A DNA stretch of 64,000 nucleotides from Liolophura sinensis (Eukaryota > Mollusca > Polyplacophora > Chitonida > Chitonidae): NCBI RefSeq assembly GCF_032854445.1, contig NC_088307.1:27506547-27570546 (forward strand), given 5' to 3'. The position numbers and the translations under genes are program-made. The notes under the pieces are model-generated. The model searched no databases, was not told the DNA's origin, and saw only the letters and a list, made by a program, of their open reading frames with translations. Below are positions 44,609 to 57,969 of this stretch, one piece after another (positions within the stretch are counted from its first letter, which is position 1; each line of letters opens with the position of its first letter).

Positions 44609-45354
44609 CCTCATCATGATAATATCATCCATGTTTAAAGACTCCAAATTGAGACTATTAAATCGTGTTTAGAATTAATTCTACCGGTAATTTAAAGCTG
44701 ATAAAAATACCAAAGAAATTTAAGATATATTAAATGAGTTGAGTTGTAGGTGGCTGCAAAAACGAATATTCTGATGAATTTGTACCTATATGCGTCACAA
44801 AGCCACAGTTACCAATTTTGGGATTCTGTACAATCTAGTGAACCGTCTTCAAAATTTAAATATCGATGTTTAGATGCCTCAAATTAACTTTGTAAAAAAT
44901 GTGGTGAGATGTTGGAATGAGTTGTTTTCATGCATCGTGCGCACCAAAATCTGGTCGTGAGTCTTCTTACAGTTCTTAAATTCCAGCTCTGTAGATAAAC
45001 TAATAGCACACCTACGTATTTTACCCCAAATGTCCATTTGTCCTCTGCCTTTGAGATATTTTTACGTTAAGTGGCGGTTCAAGGAGTCTTTTGTTTTCAT
45101 ACCAAACTGTTTCTCTGCCCCCTGGTTAAATTCCTTTCACTGAAGTTTCAATCTCTTGTAACAGTACCAACCCACGTGCTGGTGAACAATGCGGAAACAT
45201 ATCAGAAGCAACATCGGACAGGAGAAATGCTACGTTGTTTACCAAAATCGAACAACAGCAGGGACATTGTGAATAATACTGATACTAAGTGGGTAGACAA
45301 TATATCCACTAAGTCAACAATGGCCAGAAAACCATATGGTGCATTCCGATGGTG

Positions 45355-45360
45355 TATAAA
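45355..45360 (+). promoter_or_regulatory. TATA box of the chymotrypsin-like gene, copy 2
   Basis: Same TATAAA at the same distance from the ATG at 45417. Confidence 0.6.
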
Positions 45361-45416
45361 TGCCACAGGTATTTCCACCGACAAATCATTCTCGTAGAGA
45401 ACATCACAGAATCAAG

Positions 45417-48400
45417 ATGGTTTCCGGACTGCTCTTCTGTTGCCTTCTAGCCATTACGGCGGGTAAGTTTACCTTTTCAAATGGCTGTAGTAATTTGTCT
45501 ATTCCGTTGACGTTTCACCTTGTAGCGGCATTCGGGATCATGTCTGTAACCAGAATTTTGTCGAGGAAATCAAATGGTGTTTAGGGCAAACCCATGTGGC
45601 TTGAAAGATGTATGACTAACCTTGTGGCACAAAAAGTCATAGACTAAACCAGCTAACTGGAGTTTCGAACCCGGGACCTCCTTCATCAAGTACTGGACGT
45701 TCCACACTGAGCCCATACAGTACATTTTCTGATTAATCTATATTTTAAAACGGTTCATTTATTGCTCGAGGGGTCTGAGTGCAAGAGGACTTTGACTTTC
45801 TTCCTAGATACCGCTACTGTTGCAAATGTGTGCTTGTTTTCTGTATATTTGTTTTTCGAGATCCTTTTTAGAACACTTTTTAACAACTTAAGTATTGTTT
45901 GTTAATTTTATGCCAAAAATTTGCTACAATCACATTTACATGAACTGTTAGAACAAAGTCCTAACTGAAGAAAATATACAGAAGGCCGTATTTCACCGGT
46001 ATTACATGTGACCATTTGCCATGGGTCACATTGTCGTCGCTTCTCTTTTTTTTATGCTGTATTCTTTTATACTTGAATGGAATTGTATATTAAAATTTAT
46101 AAGAATACAACAATTTGAGTAATTCTAGGCCAGTGACCTCTAATTGCAACTAACATCAATGTCTGTTGTTTTATCTAATTTCCCTAGGGCATATTTCTAG
46201 GGGCTGTTTACGTTGCTGCTCTTTAAGAATATACATGAACAGTTAGAATAAAACTCTAACTGAGATAAATTGACAGGAGACCGTATTTCACCACTATCAC
46301 GTGTGACCACTTGCCAACAATCACACTGTTGTCAATGCTCTGGTTTTACTCTCTGTGTTGTTGTCTTATATATTATATTTTTTTCATATCTAACCCTGTT
46401 TTAATTTTAACAACTTACAACAATTTAACAACTGACGCGAGTCTCGGTGTTCATGGGTCGAATGCTTTATTTAGTCACATTCGGCTCGCCACCATACATG
46501 GAAAATGAGCAGTTTCCTTACCTGGCAACACTTGATACAACACAAGACTCCACAACCATCAGTCACTGAGACAATACTGTACATGACTTTCATTTTGTCT
46601 TCACAGCTAACCCCGTCCGTCTGGATAATGACACAGCGCCTTACCACATCCACGGCGTTCAGGACGTCGTTAATGGGTTTGATTCCAAGTACGGATATTT
46701 TAACTCCATTCTCTCCCTGCAAACATCTGGCTACGCCGTTTGCGGCGCTACGCTGATTAGCGCAACCAGGGCGATCACTGCAGCGCATTGTCTAGATGAT
46801 GTGAGTAAATCATACGTAAAGCACTACAGTATTATAGAATATAAGAAGCAAACAACCACTGATATACACTGTCTGTCCATAATGGACCAAATTCGTCAAC
46901 AACATTTTCTCGATTGAAGAGACCAGTTTTGATTGCATTTTTTAGAATGGCTATGTAAACGGACCCAGAGACTAGTCATGACTTTAAAGAACCCATTAGA
47001 CATCTTGGCCAGAGGGGTATACTGTTATAATATAATACAAAGCTATCCTCTCGCCTGTGGAATATCAGTCAACAGTGGTTGATTCAAAGTGATACGAGGT
47101 TGACTCAAGTTTGATTAATTAATTAATACTTAATATCTAAATACCTAAATACCTAAATACTATGGGTTATGAGTATGAATAGCTTGTGCGATGAGTGAGA
47201 AATGAGAAATTCTTGATTTTCCTAAACTAAAGATCTCGTCCTAATTATTGACCAATCAGGACAAATTCGATATTTCTATAGATCCTGCAGCTAAAAACTT
47301 TTTAATAATCTCTTACAGGTTTTATTAGCTATTTCTGTTGACTTGTTGCTCTGCAAACTGGTTTAACGTTGTGCTTTTACTGAAATTCCAGAGTAGATCC
47401 TACACAGTTCAAGCTGGACAACTCCACTTTGATCAGTGGAGTGGGCATGAAGTGAGCAGATCAGTTACCCAATTTATCAAGGTATGAACAAATGAGGTTG
47501 ATATATATGGCCTAATACCTGAAGGAAACTGTTCCCCAGAAGCTCCCTTGGCCTAATGCAGCACAATGAAGCCTATCCGGTCGTGTACGGGAAGGTCTGA
47601 CAGCAGCCCGCGGATGGTCGCAGATGATTCTCCCAGGTTATGTCCCGTTTCCTCCCACCATAATGCTGGCCGTCGCCATACATGTTATATATTCTTGACT
47701 ACGACGTAAAACATCAATCAAATGCATAAATAAATCTCAACATCTTTATTGGTCGAAGATGACTGTAAGTAGAGCAATAAAATAGTCGTTAACGTGTAGG
47801 TCCACGATAGTTCAAATCAATGTACAATACGTGTAAGTTGATGTCCGAAAAGTTTTTTTTCACTGGATTCAGCGACTTAAAACACTCATATCCAAATATT
47901 TCATCGGTGTCATTTGGATGTAGATCAAAATTTTGTGACTTGTCTGAACGTGACATGCTTTGTTTTATCAAGATTCATCAATTAGTGTAGTTATTACTGT
48001 TAGATAGTTAAAAAGGATGGAGTCATTCACCAATAAAGGTAAAGTTCTTGTTGAAGTAAACTTCGTAAAAAAAAAACGAAAAACAACACAAAAAGGAAGT
48101 CATAACTTTTAAAATTATGTGGAAAACTTCTCGACTGAATACAACTAATCTAATGTTTCAGCATCCACAGTATCAACGATATAACTACTGGAAAAATGAC
48201 ATTGCAATCCTGAAGTTTGACGCTATTCCATTAGGAACATACGTGCAGCCTATTGCGATGGTCACTGATGCGGACGGAGATCTGACAAACAAGTTATGCT
48301 GGATTGCTGGTTGGGGAAGAACTTCCGGTGAGCGCTGCCTATGAGGTTAAAACATATAGATTACACCAGCAACAAACAAGGCCGTAATGCTGGCTGCGGT

Positions 48401-49169
48401 CGTATAAGTGAAATATTCTTGAGTTCTTGAGTGAAACACCAATGAAAGAAATAAATAAACAAGCAAAGCTTGGCGCCCAGTATTTAATATGGAAGAGGAT
48501 AGGCTGAGAGGCAATGTTCAGGATGCATGCACTCCGCCATTCCCAATGGCTGTGAGTTGCTATAGTAGTTAAACAATTTTTATAATTTTTTTTTCTATTT
48601 TGGTTTACTTCACGCTAGATAGAGTGGACTTTAGACAAATATCCATGTTAACCTGTAGTTTTTGTGTGTTATGTTCATTGTCAGTTTCATCATTCACTAG
48701 GTACCGCTCAAGGTGGATCGCGAAAACTGAAGTTCTCTGATATAAAAGTAATGCAGAACAACGATTGCAGCAATCATTGGAATGGCATTACTGACACGAA
48801 CATTTGTCTGGAATATTTCCAGTACAAAGTATCCGCGTGTCAGGTAAGTTCTTATTTGTCCTCTTTACAAACTGAAATCTGTAACAGTTTTGCCACGGAG
48901 ATTCAATGTTGTATTCAAATTACAATCGGCTTTTAGAAAGAGTAATTAACAGGAATTAAAAAGGATGTATTCATGTAGGCGTATATAGCTTATTTATATG
49001 TAAAAAACTGTTACAGGGTGACAGCGGCGGTCCGTTAACCTGTCTGCTACCCGACGGAGAGAAGTTCGCTGGGGTCACCTCCTGGGGGCACAGGGATTGT
49101 CCTGGAACAAAACCCAGTGTATACACCCGGGTCTCTAAATACCAAGATTGGATCGCCCAGAACATCTAA
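45417..49169 (+). CDS. Chymotrypsin-like S1 serine protease, copy 2
   Basis: Exons: 45417-45462, 46607-46800, 47392-47481, 48162-48327, 48701-48843 and 49017-49169. It encodes the same 263 residues as copy 1 except Gln29 to His in the propeptide ('PYHIHG'); the other exon change I saw is silent. Triad, disulfides, pocket residues and all splice sites are kept, so both copies look functional. Introns differ only by small indels (for example an extra 8 bp near 47143-47156). Confidence 0.93.
47560..47735 (+). mobile_element. SINE (family 1) in protease intron 3, copy 2
   Basis: Orthologous to 27050-27226. Confidence 0.85.
48381..48465 (+). mobile_element. SINE (family 1) 3' fragment in protease intron 4, copy 2
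   Basis: Orthologous to 27868-27952. Confidence 0.8.
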
Positions 49170-49218
49170 CCAGTCATCGAATGTTTACTTTTAGATGTAA
49201 TCATCCGTGATTTTAACA

Positions 49219-49224
49219 AATAAA
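49219..49224 (+). terminator. Poly(A) signal AATAAA, protease copy 2
   Basis: Same position relative to the stop codon as in copy 1. Confidence 0.7.
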
Positions 49225-50575
49225 AGAAGAACTCAGCAAGAAGTTAAGACGTGCGAGTTAATTAGTGAGTGAATAGAGATATACCATATTAATGAGGAGT
49301 TTTCGTATTGCGTTGGTAATGGCTTGATGGTCGCTACATTGGCCCAGTGCCGATTTGATTTGTTTATTTCCTTGCTTTCCGACATAAGAATAAAACAACA
49401 CCCCATTGAAATAAAGAATGAAATCAAACAAGAAACCGAAGTAAGATGTATGAACTCATCTAGTGTAGTGATCTAGTTGTAGCGTCCACCATCGTGATCC
49501 GGGTTTTAGGCAGAGTGAAAAAACTACATGTAATGCCTTTGTTATTTTCACTCTGCACTTGTCATTTGAGGGAGAAACGAAGGACTGATCCTCTATTGTA
49601 TGTAAACTTATTTGATTTATTGGTAAGTTTACTCCGTGGTTAAGAGTCCTTCATTAATAAGAAACCAGAATTCTCAGAGGAAACCATCGTGACTCTTGAC
49701 AATTTTCCTGACTTTAGACTGCAGGCGAGACAGTTAAAGCTGAACTCAGTCACGTGACGCCAGTGACAAATAGTCTCATGTGAGCCGAGTCTTAGGTTGA
49801 GCTCCGCACTCCCCGGCACACACACATAAACCTTAGGTGAAATAAGAACAGTGTCAGATATCGTGGCTAGAGTCTATGGGAAAGTGTTCAGAACGACCAC
49901 ACCGAGACGGTACTTCTATGTAAGAGCTACAACAGCATATCATGGTCATGGGAAAACAAGAATGAAAGGATTTTATTATATATCCCTGATTACCTCACTG
50001 TCCATACGTATCTGAGACCCTGCTGTCTTTTGAGAGTGCGTCAAATGGATAGATTTGAATGGTCTGTCCTGCAGAGTGTAGAGTGTGAGGAGCAAAGGAC
50101 AGGAAACCATCGATACAGTGTCATCATTCACAACGCTGTGAGACCGAAGTTAACAAACACGTAATCTATGGTCTTAATAACTGGCACGAAGTCGATCAAT
50201 GAGTTAGCTTGTGGGTGAGACATTAAAGGGTATGAAAGGAGAAAACTACAAAAAGAAAGTCTTGGAGAATGTTATCTTGGATATTTATTCCTCTAATAAG
50301 TGTGTAAAGATGGTGCTCAGGAAATTTTCTGGCGATCAGGTCTGTTGATGAAAAACGGTGTATCCGGATTAAACCATCGACATATGGCAAGTCACTGACG
50401 AACATTCCCAAGTGTGGTTTCAGATATTGACAGCGTATTGGTGACAGACAGACGGTCCCCAATGACCGTTAAACTGCTAAGATGGCCACATGAGGGTCGT
50501 CGACCGCCAGCTGTCACTGAAGAAAATTAGTCCGAACCTTGCCAATGCGGGTTGGTTTATTCTGGGCAATCGGTA

Positions 50576-50770
50576 TCCCCAGTGGCCAATTTGGTTAGCG
50601 TGTCAGCTGGGCGCTGGGTGAAAATGTCTGGCAGTAACCTGCAGATGGCCATTGGTTCTCCCAGGCTCTGCATGGTTTCCTGTCACCATAATGCTGGCCT
50701 CCGACGTATAAGTTAAATTTTCTTGAGTACGGCGTAAAACATCCATTAAATAAACAAATAAATAAATATT
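50576..50770 (+). mobile_element. SINE (family 1), unit 2
   Basis: Orthologous to 30068-30262. Confidence 0.85.
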
Positions 50771-51034
50771 CCCGGCAATCGAGTTTCCTCCATCCATAAT
50801 AATGACCACCATCGCAGAATTACTCAGAATTCCTGCTCATGGATTAAACAACAGTCCAATGGCTATGCTCTTTCACATTACATCTGGTTTTTCTAGTATC
50901 CTAGAACGTTCACAAACAGGACAACTCAAACTGAGATGCCTTCCATATCGTCCCATGTCTCTAGTTCTACATGCAACGGAACTTATGTTACCCAAAACTG
51001 TGTCCTTAACGCTAAATTCGGAATTCATTTTTTC

Positions 51035-51165
51035 ATATATTTGATAGGTTTTTTGCACCGACCACAAAAATATTTCTCTTGTATGACCGCGGCCAGCATT
51101 GTGGCCGTGGAGTAAGCAAACCGGGCAGAGCCAGAGGGAACCACGACCATCTACACGTTGCTCGC
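51035..51165 (-). mobile_element. SINE (family 1), 5'-truncated, unit 2
   Basis: Orthologous to 30525-30658. Confidence 0.75.
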
Positions 51166-51340
51166 GCTAACTAGTAGCCCACGGTGCACCTGGGTTTCTT
51201 TCAAGCAAAAATGCATTAAAATACAGCACGCCCTCTCCGATCGAATCCATTGTGAGACAGTGCACATCACTGACATGTTGACTATTTGTTTTCTTTTGTA
51301 TTTAAATAACAGAGTATTGCTTGCCGTATGGTTTACTCAC

Positions 51341-51499
51341 GTCATCTAGACAATGCGCAGCAATGATCGTCCTGGAAGCGCATATAAGCGTAGCGCCGCA
51401 AATATGGAAGCCAAGTGTTTACAGGAAGAGAACTAACGACGCCCTGAAGACCGTGGTTCTGGTAAGGCCCTGCGTCATTATCCAGACGGGCGGAGTTAG
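51341..51499 (-). pseudogene. Decayed protease exon 2, inverted, unit 2
   Basis: Same pseudo-exon as 30833-30991, duplicated together with the whole unit, with the same lesions. Confidence 0.85.
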
Positions 51500-54400
51500 C
51501 TGTGCAGACAAGTGAATGGCCAGGTAAGAAAGAGAATCGTATTTTATCTATGATGACGGGCGGGGTTAGCTGTACAGACAAGTGAATGGCCAGGTAAGAA
51601 AGAAAATCGTATTTCATTTATGATGCCAATTCGTTGAAGAAAAAAAAAACACTACATGTGGGGACAAACGATGTTATGACCAGCTTGGGTCGTGCAAGGC
51701 GTGAGGTGACAAAATCAAGAAGGCAAGTTATTCAGTGCAGCTAATGAGGTCTGAAGTATAGAGGATCGAGAAAAATATGAGAGATAATAACAAAAACTGC
51801 CAATTGAAAAGAAATGTCCCACATTACTGGATTCCAAAACTGCATAAATCCCACACTGCATAGAAAACTCACTTTAATGCGGGGTGAAGAGGCTGTACCA
51901 CCAAACTTGTATCTACCCTTTTAACGAAGGCACTATAATGAATACAGCCATTTTGTAAAAAGTACTGTTATGCAATTGCAAAATGTTTCCTTGTTCATCT
52001 ATTTGAAATTCGGGGAAACTATATATTAACAGTGTATAGGTATTCCCATGGTATTTGTACAGGTCCAAAACGGTTTCCAAAACGGTTTCCTCTCTCGCAG
52101 ACTTTAGGACAAGAGGGGGTTTCAATTTTAACATTGTAGATTATCCTTACTTGGACAGCAACATGCCCAAGGATACCGTATAGAGCGTGTACAGATATCG
52201 CCTTGTAACATTTATCAATCAACGTCACAAGTTATTATTTCAAAAACAAGTGTGTCAACGTCAGAGTTTCTAAGGTTTTATAATGAGTATGACTATTTTG
52301 TAAGTAAATATGAACAGAACGTCCATAATTCTGGCACTCTGCTTCATGTTTGTGAGGCTGGGGCATTATATTCGTCGAGTTGAAGTATAGCATCGCGTTG
52401 GATATGTGAACAGTTGCTATCAAAGTGCAAATCAGATTTCACTCATTTGCTTAGAACATTCTTTGCGTCTATCCAAGATGTTTGAAAACTATTGTTAGCT
52501 TCTTTTTTTGCATAATTCCGTTCTATTTTCGTTTGTTATACACTTTCTCACTCTGAAAAAATGAACCTGTTAAATTTTGCAGAAAGTCTGGTGTCTGAGT
52601 GATGCTAAGAGGTAATAATGTATTCTGTCACTAAAGCAGATTATTGTGTCATATTCAACTTAAAATCCTGATACTCTAATAGAATATGTGCATTATATTT
52701 AACACAATAACCTGTTCCAATAACAATCGCTTTGGGAATTGGCCTCTCGATTAACGTCAGTTTTTTAGTTCACGGCTGGTATGCGAAAGTTGAGGGATGA
52801 TAATTCATGATATCTCATCCCCAGCACACACTATCAGTTTTATGATGCCCAAAAAGTCAAGAAAATAACATTTTATGTTCTCAGTTGGGAGTCCCTGAAT
52901 CTGTACATCGATAGCAGAGCTAACCACCATCCGCTTGTTTCCCTCCCAAACAAGCTGTCAGAGGCCCAAGAAGGGAGGTAACTCTAGTAAACAAAAGGCA
53001 GGTGGTCGTTGTCTGTAGTTGCCACACGAGCGTGGGATATTACTTTGTGAGCGTGACGTTGCAATTAAAGATAAATTAGTTAAGTCTTCAACACATTTGC
53101 TGGTAGATATCCTACTGCTCTGCCCAATATATGTTTTTTACTCTTCTAACATTCAACTGGTTTGTGCATCTCTAACTGTGACCGCACCCCTCCTCTCTAT
53201 ACATATTTCTCCATGTACACCTGAAGATGTTTGTGTTATAACTGAAGTAAAGTTAAAGCCGACTTACCTGCGCAAACCTTTGCGTTTGAATGCTCGAAAA
53301 AGCTTTGAACTTTGTATTCCAAATAACTTTAAAAAAGCCAGCGATTTTTACAAGATCTTGGATGAGTAAAAAGGTAACGATTACCTACATAAGACGAAAA
53401 TTTCAAACTACACCAGACTTTTGAAAGCCAATAATTACATTACACGGCAATTGTTATAACAATACTCAGGTATTGGTTTTATTACATCGAAGGCCAAACA
53501 TTATTACGTCACGCGGTGATATTAGTTTACATCATATGTTTTATTACATTAGGCAGTGGTGTTTCATCATTCGTGTATTATTACATATTACGGATTAACA
53601 CACTCTCCTCTATCATATTTATGTATGACCAAGCCAACAGTTTGTACCGATACCTATTGTGAAATAATCGTTCATCAGCTGAACAGTTTTTTTTTAACGG
53701 TTTTGAGCTCGAGACTTCTGTTAGTCCGTTAGGTGGAGTCCAAATTTTGTTCAGAGGATACCACCGAGGTGGTCGGGGTGCAATAGTATCATCTTCAAGC
53801 TCTATTGTCCTACTTTTCATTTTGCTCTTGTACCTGTACGTCTAAGTAGCAGTTTCATATAATAAATGCACTGTTCCTCTACACGTTCAGTGTTCTCTAA
53901 ATGCTAAACGTCTTCACATCATAATTATACATATGATGATGACTGACATCATAACCGTCAGAGAAATACATTTTACAAAACAGGTAAGCTACAAAAAATA
54001 AAGATGTAGATATCCAGATTTGCTGTTTTAAAGCAATTTTTGTTATATTAAAGAAGTCTTGACCCCTTAATTTCAGGCAATATGCAGTTCTGTACTTTCT
54101 TGTGGACACTTCGCTATTCACTGGCTAGAAGAAAGAATCATAACTCTATGTCTAAACGGGAGCCAACCCAATGCCGAAAATTATGGAGGAATATGATTGT
54201 GAAGTAAACAAGGCAATTTACAGGAATAATAAACAGCAGATTACATATAGGTTGGTGGCTTACTCTCCACACTGTGGTTTCTTCCATCCATAAAATAATT
54301 CGTGAACATTAACTAAAACTCCAATTAGATACCGGTAAGTGAATAAGCAATACTAAATAAAGACCAAAAGATTATTATTAGGTGCACGTAGAAGCTTACG

Positions 54401-54879
54401 CTTGTTTTTGTTCTTTGGATAATGTAAGCAGATAAAATGTGTGTACCTGTCGTTTATAATGGTCTCAAATTACTTTCGCACTGCAAAGGATATTCTTCGT
54501 CTTTATGGAGTTTTTTGGAAGTCATTTGACTTTGCCTTCACACGCAACCTATGGACTACAATCATTAATCGGAACTTGTGAGGCAAAATATTAAATACCA
54601 TATTATCCATGTTGTAAAAAATATTGATTACGTGTCACATCAATCTTGTATGTTCTATCTGTAAAGGTATTGCGATTCTTATAGCTGCATAACGTTCGGG
54701 TGTTTGCTTTATTTGTAAAGTAAACAAACGCTGTGTGCGTTGTTTGTTGTCAGTTCGGTGATGCCACTCGCGCTTGAGTTGCGTGCCCTAAAGTCCGACA
54801 ATGATGTATACATCCGAAATTAGCTTACGGTAAGAGCTGAGCTGTTTTTGGTAGATGGCTTGTGGGAGATGGATTGTTA

Positions 54880-55405
54880 TTCTCCCCGGGGCACTGTCCG
54901 CTTTCCTCCCACCAAAATGCTCTCAGCCGTACGTCGGAAGGTTTTCCAGCAACCTGTGGGTGGTCGTGGGTTTCCCATCGGTTCTGCCCGCTTTCCTCCC
55001 ACCATAATGCTCTCAGCCGTACGTCGGCAGGTTTTCCAGCAACCTGTGGGTGGTCGTGGGTTTCCCATCGGCGCTGCCCGCTTTCCACCCACCATAATGC
55101 TGCCCGCTGTTCGTCGAAAGGTCTTCCAGTAACCTGTGGGTAGTCGTGGGTTTCCCCAGGGCACTGCCCGCTTTCCTTCCACCATAATGTTGTTCACCGT
55201 ACGTCGAAAGGTCTGCCAGCAACCAGTGGGTAGGTCTGGGATTCCCTTGGTCGCTGCCCCCTTTCCTCCCACCATAATGCTGCCTGCGGTACGTCGGAAG
55301 GTCTGTAAGCAACCTGTAGGTGGTCGTGGGTTTTCCATGGGCACTGCCCGCTTTCCTCCCAACATAGTGCAGCCCGCCGTCGTATCAGTTAAATATTGTC
55401 GAGCA
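54880..55405 (+). repeat. Minisatellite built from a SINE core (array C), unit 2
   Basis: Six units instead of seven, with the same 3' SINE end. Confidence 0.9.
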
Positions 55406-55829
55406 GGGCGTAAAACGCCAACCAAAAAAAAGCAAAAAATAAAATAAAAATAATTTTACATGCTAATCTGGAGGAAGAGGTTTTTTAATTGATTGATTAT
55501 TTGATTGGTTTCTTGACATTGTGGTTACTCCTGACCTTGAGTGATAATCGCACATCCACTCTAGCCACTATTCGTTTCATCCAAACTTCTTATAGGCGAT
55601 GTTTGTGCGCCCTGTGTCTATAATAGTATGAGCCTAGTATCGAGGATTTTCTCTCTTTCGACGTCCTTCTCAGGAAAATTGTGCACGTAATAAATTTATT
55701 TTTACTATATTAGCAAAGAAATGTTGTTCTTGGCCAAGTATAGAGGTGATCGAGAAACACAGGGTGCGGTGGGGTGGACGAGCGGAAAGTTTAAATCTTT
55801 TAAGGTGACTATGTTGTCTTAAAGGATTT

Positions 55830-56078
55830 TGTTTATCTATTTATTTGATTGGAATTTTACGCCTTTATAAGACATATTTCACTTATACGATTGCGGCCAG
55901 CATTATAAAGAAAGGAAAACGGGCAGATCCCGGGGGAAACCCAGGACCATCCTGTGGTTGCTGAGAGAGCCAGCATGAGCCGGACACTCTTCGATAGCAT
56001 TGATTGGAGGCTCCGGTTTCACTGATATGCTCTAGCGATAGCACTCTAACAACCAGGCCATCGGTGCCCCGATAGGAT
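55830..56078 (-). mobile_element. Near full-length SINE (family 1), unit 2
   Basis: Orthologous to 35405-35655. Confidence 0.85.
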
Positions 56079-56307
56079 TTTTCGACATATTTTATTCTAC
56101 AGAAAAAAACGGCGGAAATTGCTTGAAGCATTAAGCTCCTTTCAAAATGCTCAATGTAATTTTAGTTGAGCTGTTTACAGTCCGTTCAGTAAAATCTCGC
56201 CATACCGGGATGTAATATTTAATGGATTTCAGTGTATGAAGCAGTGTACTTTGGTGTGACCACGGGACATAACCTAGTACACTTTGACGTACTTTCTCTC
56301 CAGTGGT

Positions 56308-56430
56308 AAGTGGGAATGCCTTGCAGTCACCTGAAGGTGGTGGTGGGCTCTGCTCAGTTTCCTCCAACCGTAATGCTGGCCGCCGTCGTATAAATAAAAC
56401 ATTCTTGAGTATAGTGATAAATAAATAGAT
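56308..56430 (+). mobile_element. SINE (family 1) 3' part, unit 2
   Basis: Orthologous to 35885-36005. Confidence 0.8.
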
Positions 56431-56444
56431 AAGTGATTAGGAAC

Positions 56445-57640
56445 CTTTACCCAGTGCATTGTGATGTATTAAGATCACTACCCAGTGCATTATGATGTAC
56501 CCAGGGATCTTTACCCAGTGCATTATGATATACTCAAGGATCATTACCCAGTGCATTATGATGTACTTTCGCATTATTACCCAGTGCATTATAAAGTACT
56601 TAGGAATCATTATTCAGCTCATTATGGTGGGTCTTAGGGATCATCACCCAGTACATTATGAGGTACTTTCGCATTATTACCCAGTGTATTATCATGTACC
56701 AAAGGATCATTACCCAGTGCATTATGACGTGGTTGGGGATCGCCCACCAGTGCATTATGATGTAATTATGAACCATTACCAAGTGCTTTAAGAAGTACCT
56801 AGGCATTATTACCCATGTGGTTAGGGAACTCTACCCAGCACAATATTATGTGGTTAGGGGACACTACCCTGCACATTATTATTTGGTTAGGGGACACTAT
56901 ATAGCACATTATTATTTGGTTAGGGAACACTACCCAACACAATATTATGTGTTAGGGGGACACTACACAGCACATTATTGTGTGGTTAGGGAACACTACC
57001 CAGCAAATTATTATGTGTTTGGTGGACACTACACAGCACATTATTGTGTGGTTAGGGGACACTACCCAGTGCATTATTATGTGGTTAGGGGACAATACCC
57101 AGCACATTATTATCTGGTTAGGAGACTCTACACAGCACATGATTATTTGGTTAGGGAACACTACCAAGCACAATATTATGTGTTTGGGGGACACTACACA
57201 GCACTTTTTTGTGTGGTTAGGGAAGACTACCAAACAAATTATTATGTGTTTGGGGGACACTACACAGCACATTATTGTGTGGTTAGGGAACACTACCCTG
57301 CACAGTATTATGTGGTTAGGGGACACTACCCAGCACAGTATTATGTGCTTAGGGAACACTACCTGCACATTTTTATACTCAACATTGGGATCAGAGTGTG
57401 GTGAAGGGACGCTGCTCAGCGTTGGGATCACAATGTGGTGAAGGGACGCTACTCAGCACTGGGATCATTACTCAGTGCATCATTACGTGAATCATTTCTG
57501 AGTGCATTGTGATGTGGTGAAGGGAAGCCATTCAGCACTGGGATCACAATGTGGTGAAGGAACGCCACTCATCACTGGGATCACAATGTGGTGAAGGGAC
57601 GCTACTCAGCATTGATATCATTGCTCAGTGCAATTTGATG
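56445..57640. repeat. Compound junction satellite (arrays D, E, F), end of unit 2
   Basis: Same three arrays. Array E is about 60 bp longer and array F shorter than in unit 1. Confidence 0.9.
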
Positions 57641-57715
57641 TGGCCAGGAGACTGGTTTTAAGCCCATAGAGTTGTGCTTCCCTCCATATCTTTCAGCCAA
57701 GGTCGAACCATAGAG

Positions 57716-57904
57716 GCCTTATATTGGCAGACTGCAGCTATAATGGACGCCAGGCGAGGACAACTAACCGGATCAAGTAGCTTACTGACTTCAGTGATTT
57801 TAGCAAACCTATGCCTCAAAACAGACATTTGTATAGCAGCCGTCAACCAATACAGACGTTCCAAGATAATACTCGCAAGGTCAATTCGGAAAAACGACGA
57901 TTAG
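57716..57904 (+). CDS. Second BRICHOS exon 5, copy 3
   Basis: It is open to TAG and starts 'ALYWQTAAIMD', so copies 2 and 3 share the A and W residues that distinguish them from copy 1. It is again preceded only by the junction satellite. Confidence 0.5.
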   Translation, partial: ALYWQTAAIMDARRGQLTGSSSLLTSVILANLCLKTDICIAAVNQYRRSKIILARSIRKNDD

Positions 57905-57969
57905 GCTAATACCACAAAAACAAACTCGTTAAAGAGGCTGTCTCATTTGAATATATTGATATTAAAGCA

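Larger units (their letters stand above)
37188..57562. repeat. Tandem segmental duplication, unit 2 (about 20.4 kb)
   Basis: It repeats the content and order of unit 1: BRICHOS exon, 54-bp array, secreted-protein gene, 48-bp array, protease, pseudo-exon, SINE-core array and junction satellite. It differs by shorter arrays, a deletion near 41110 and an insertion of about 90 bp near 44757-44846. Confidence 0.93.
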
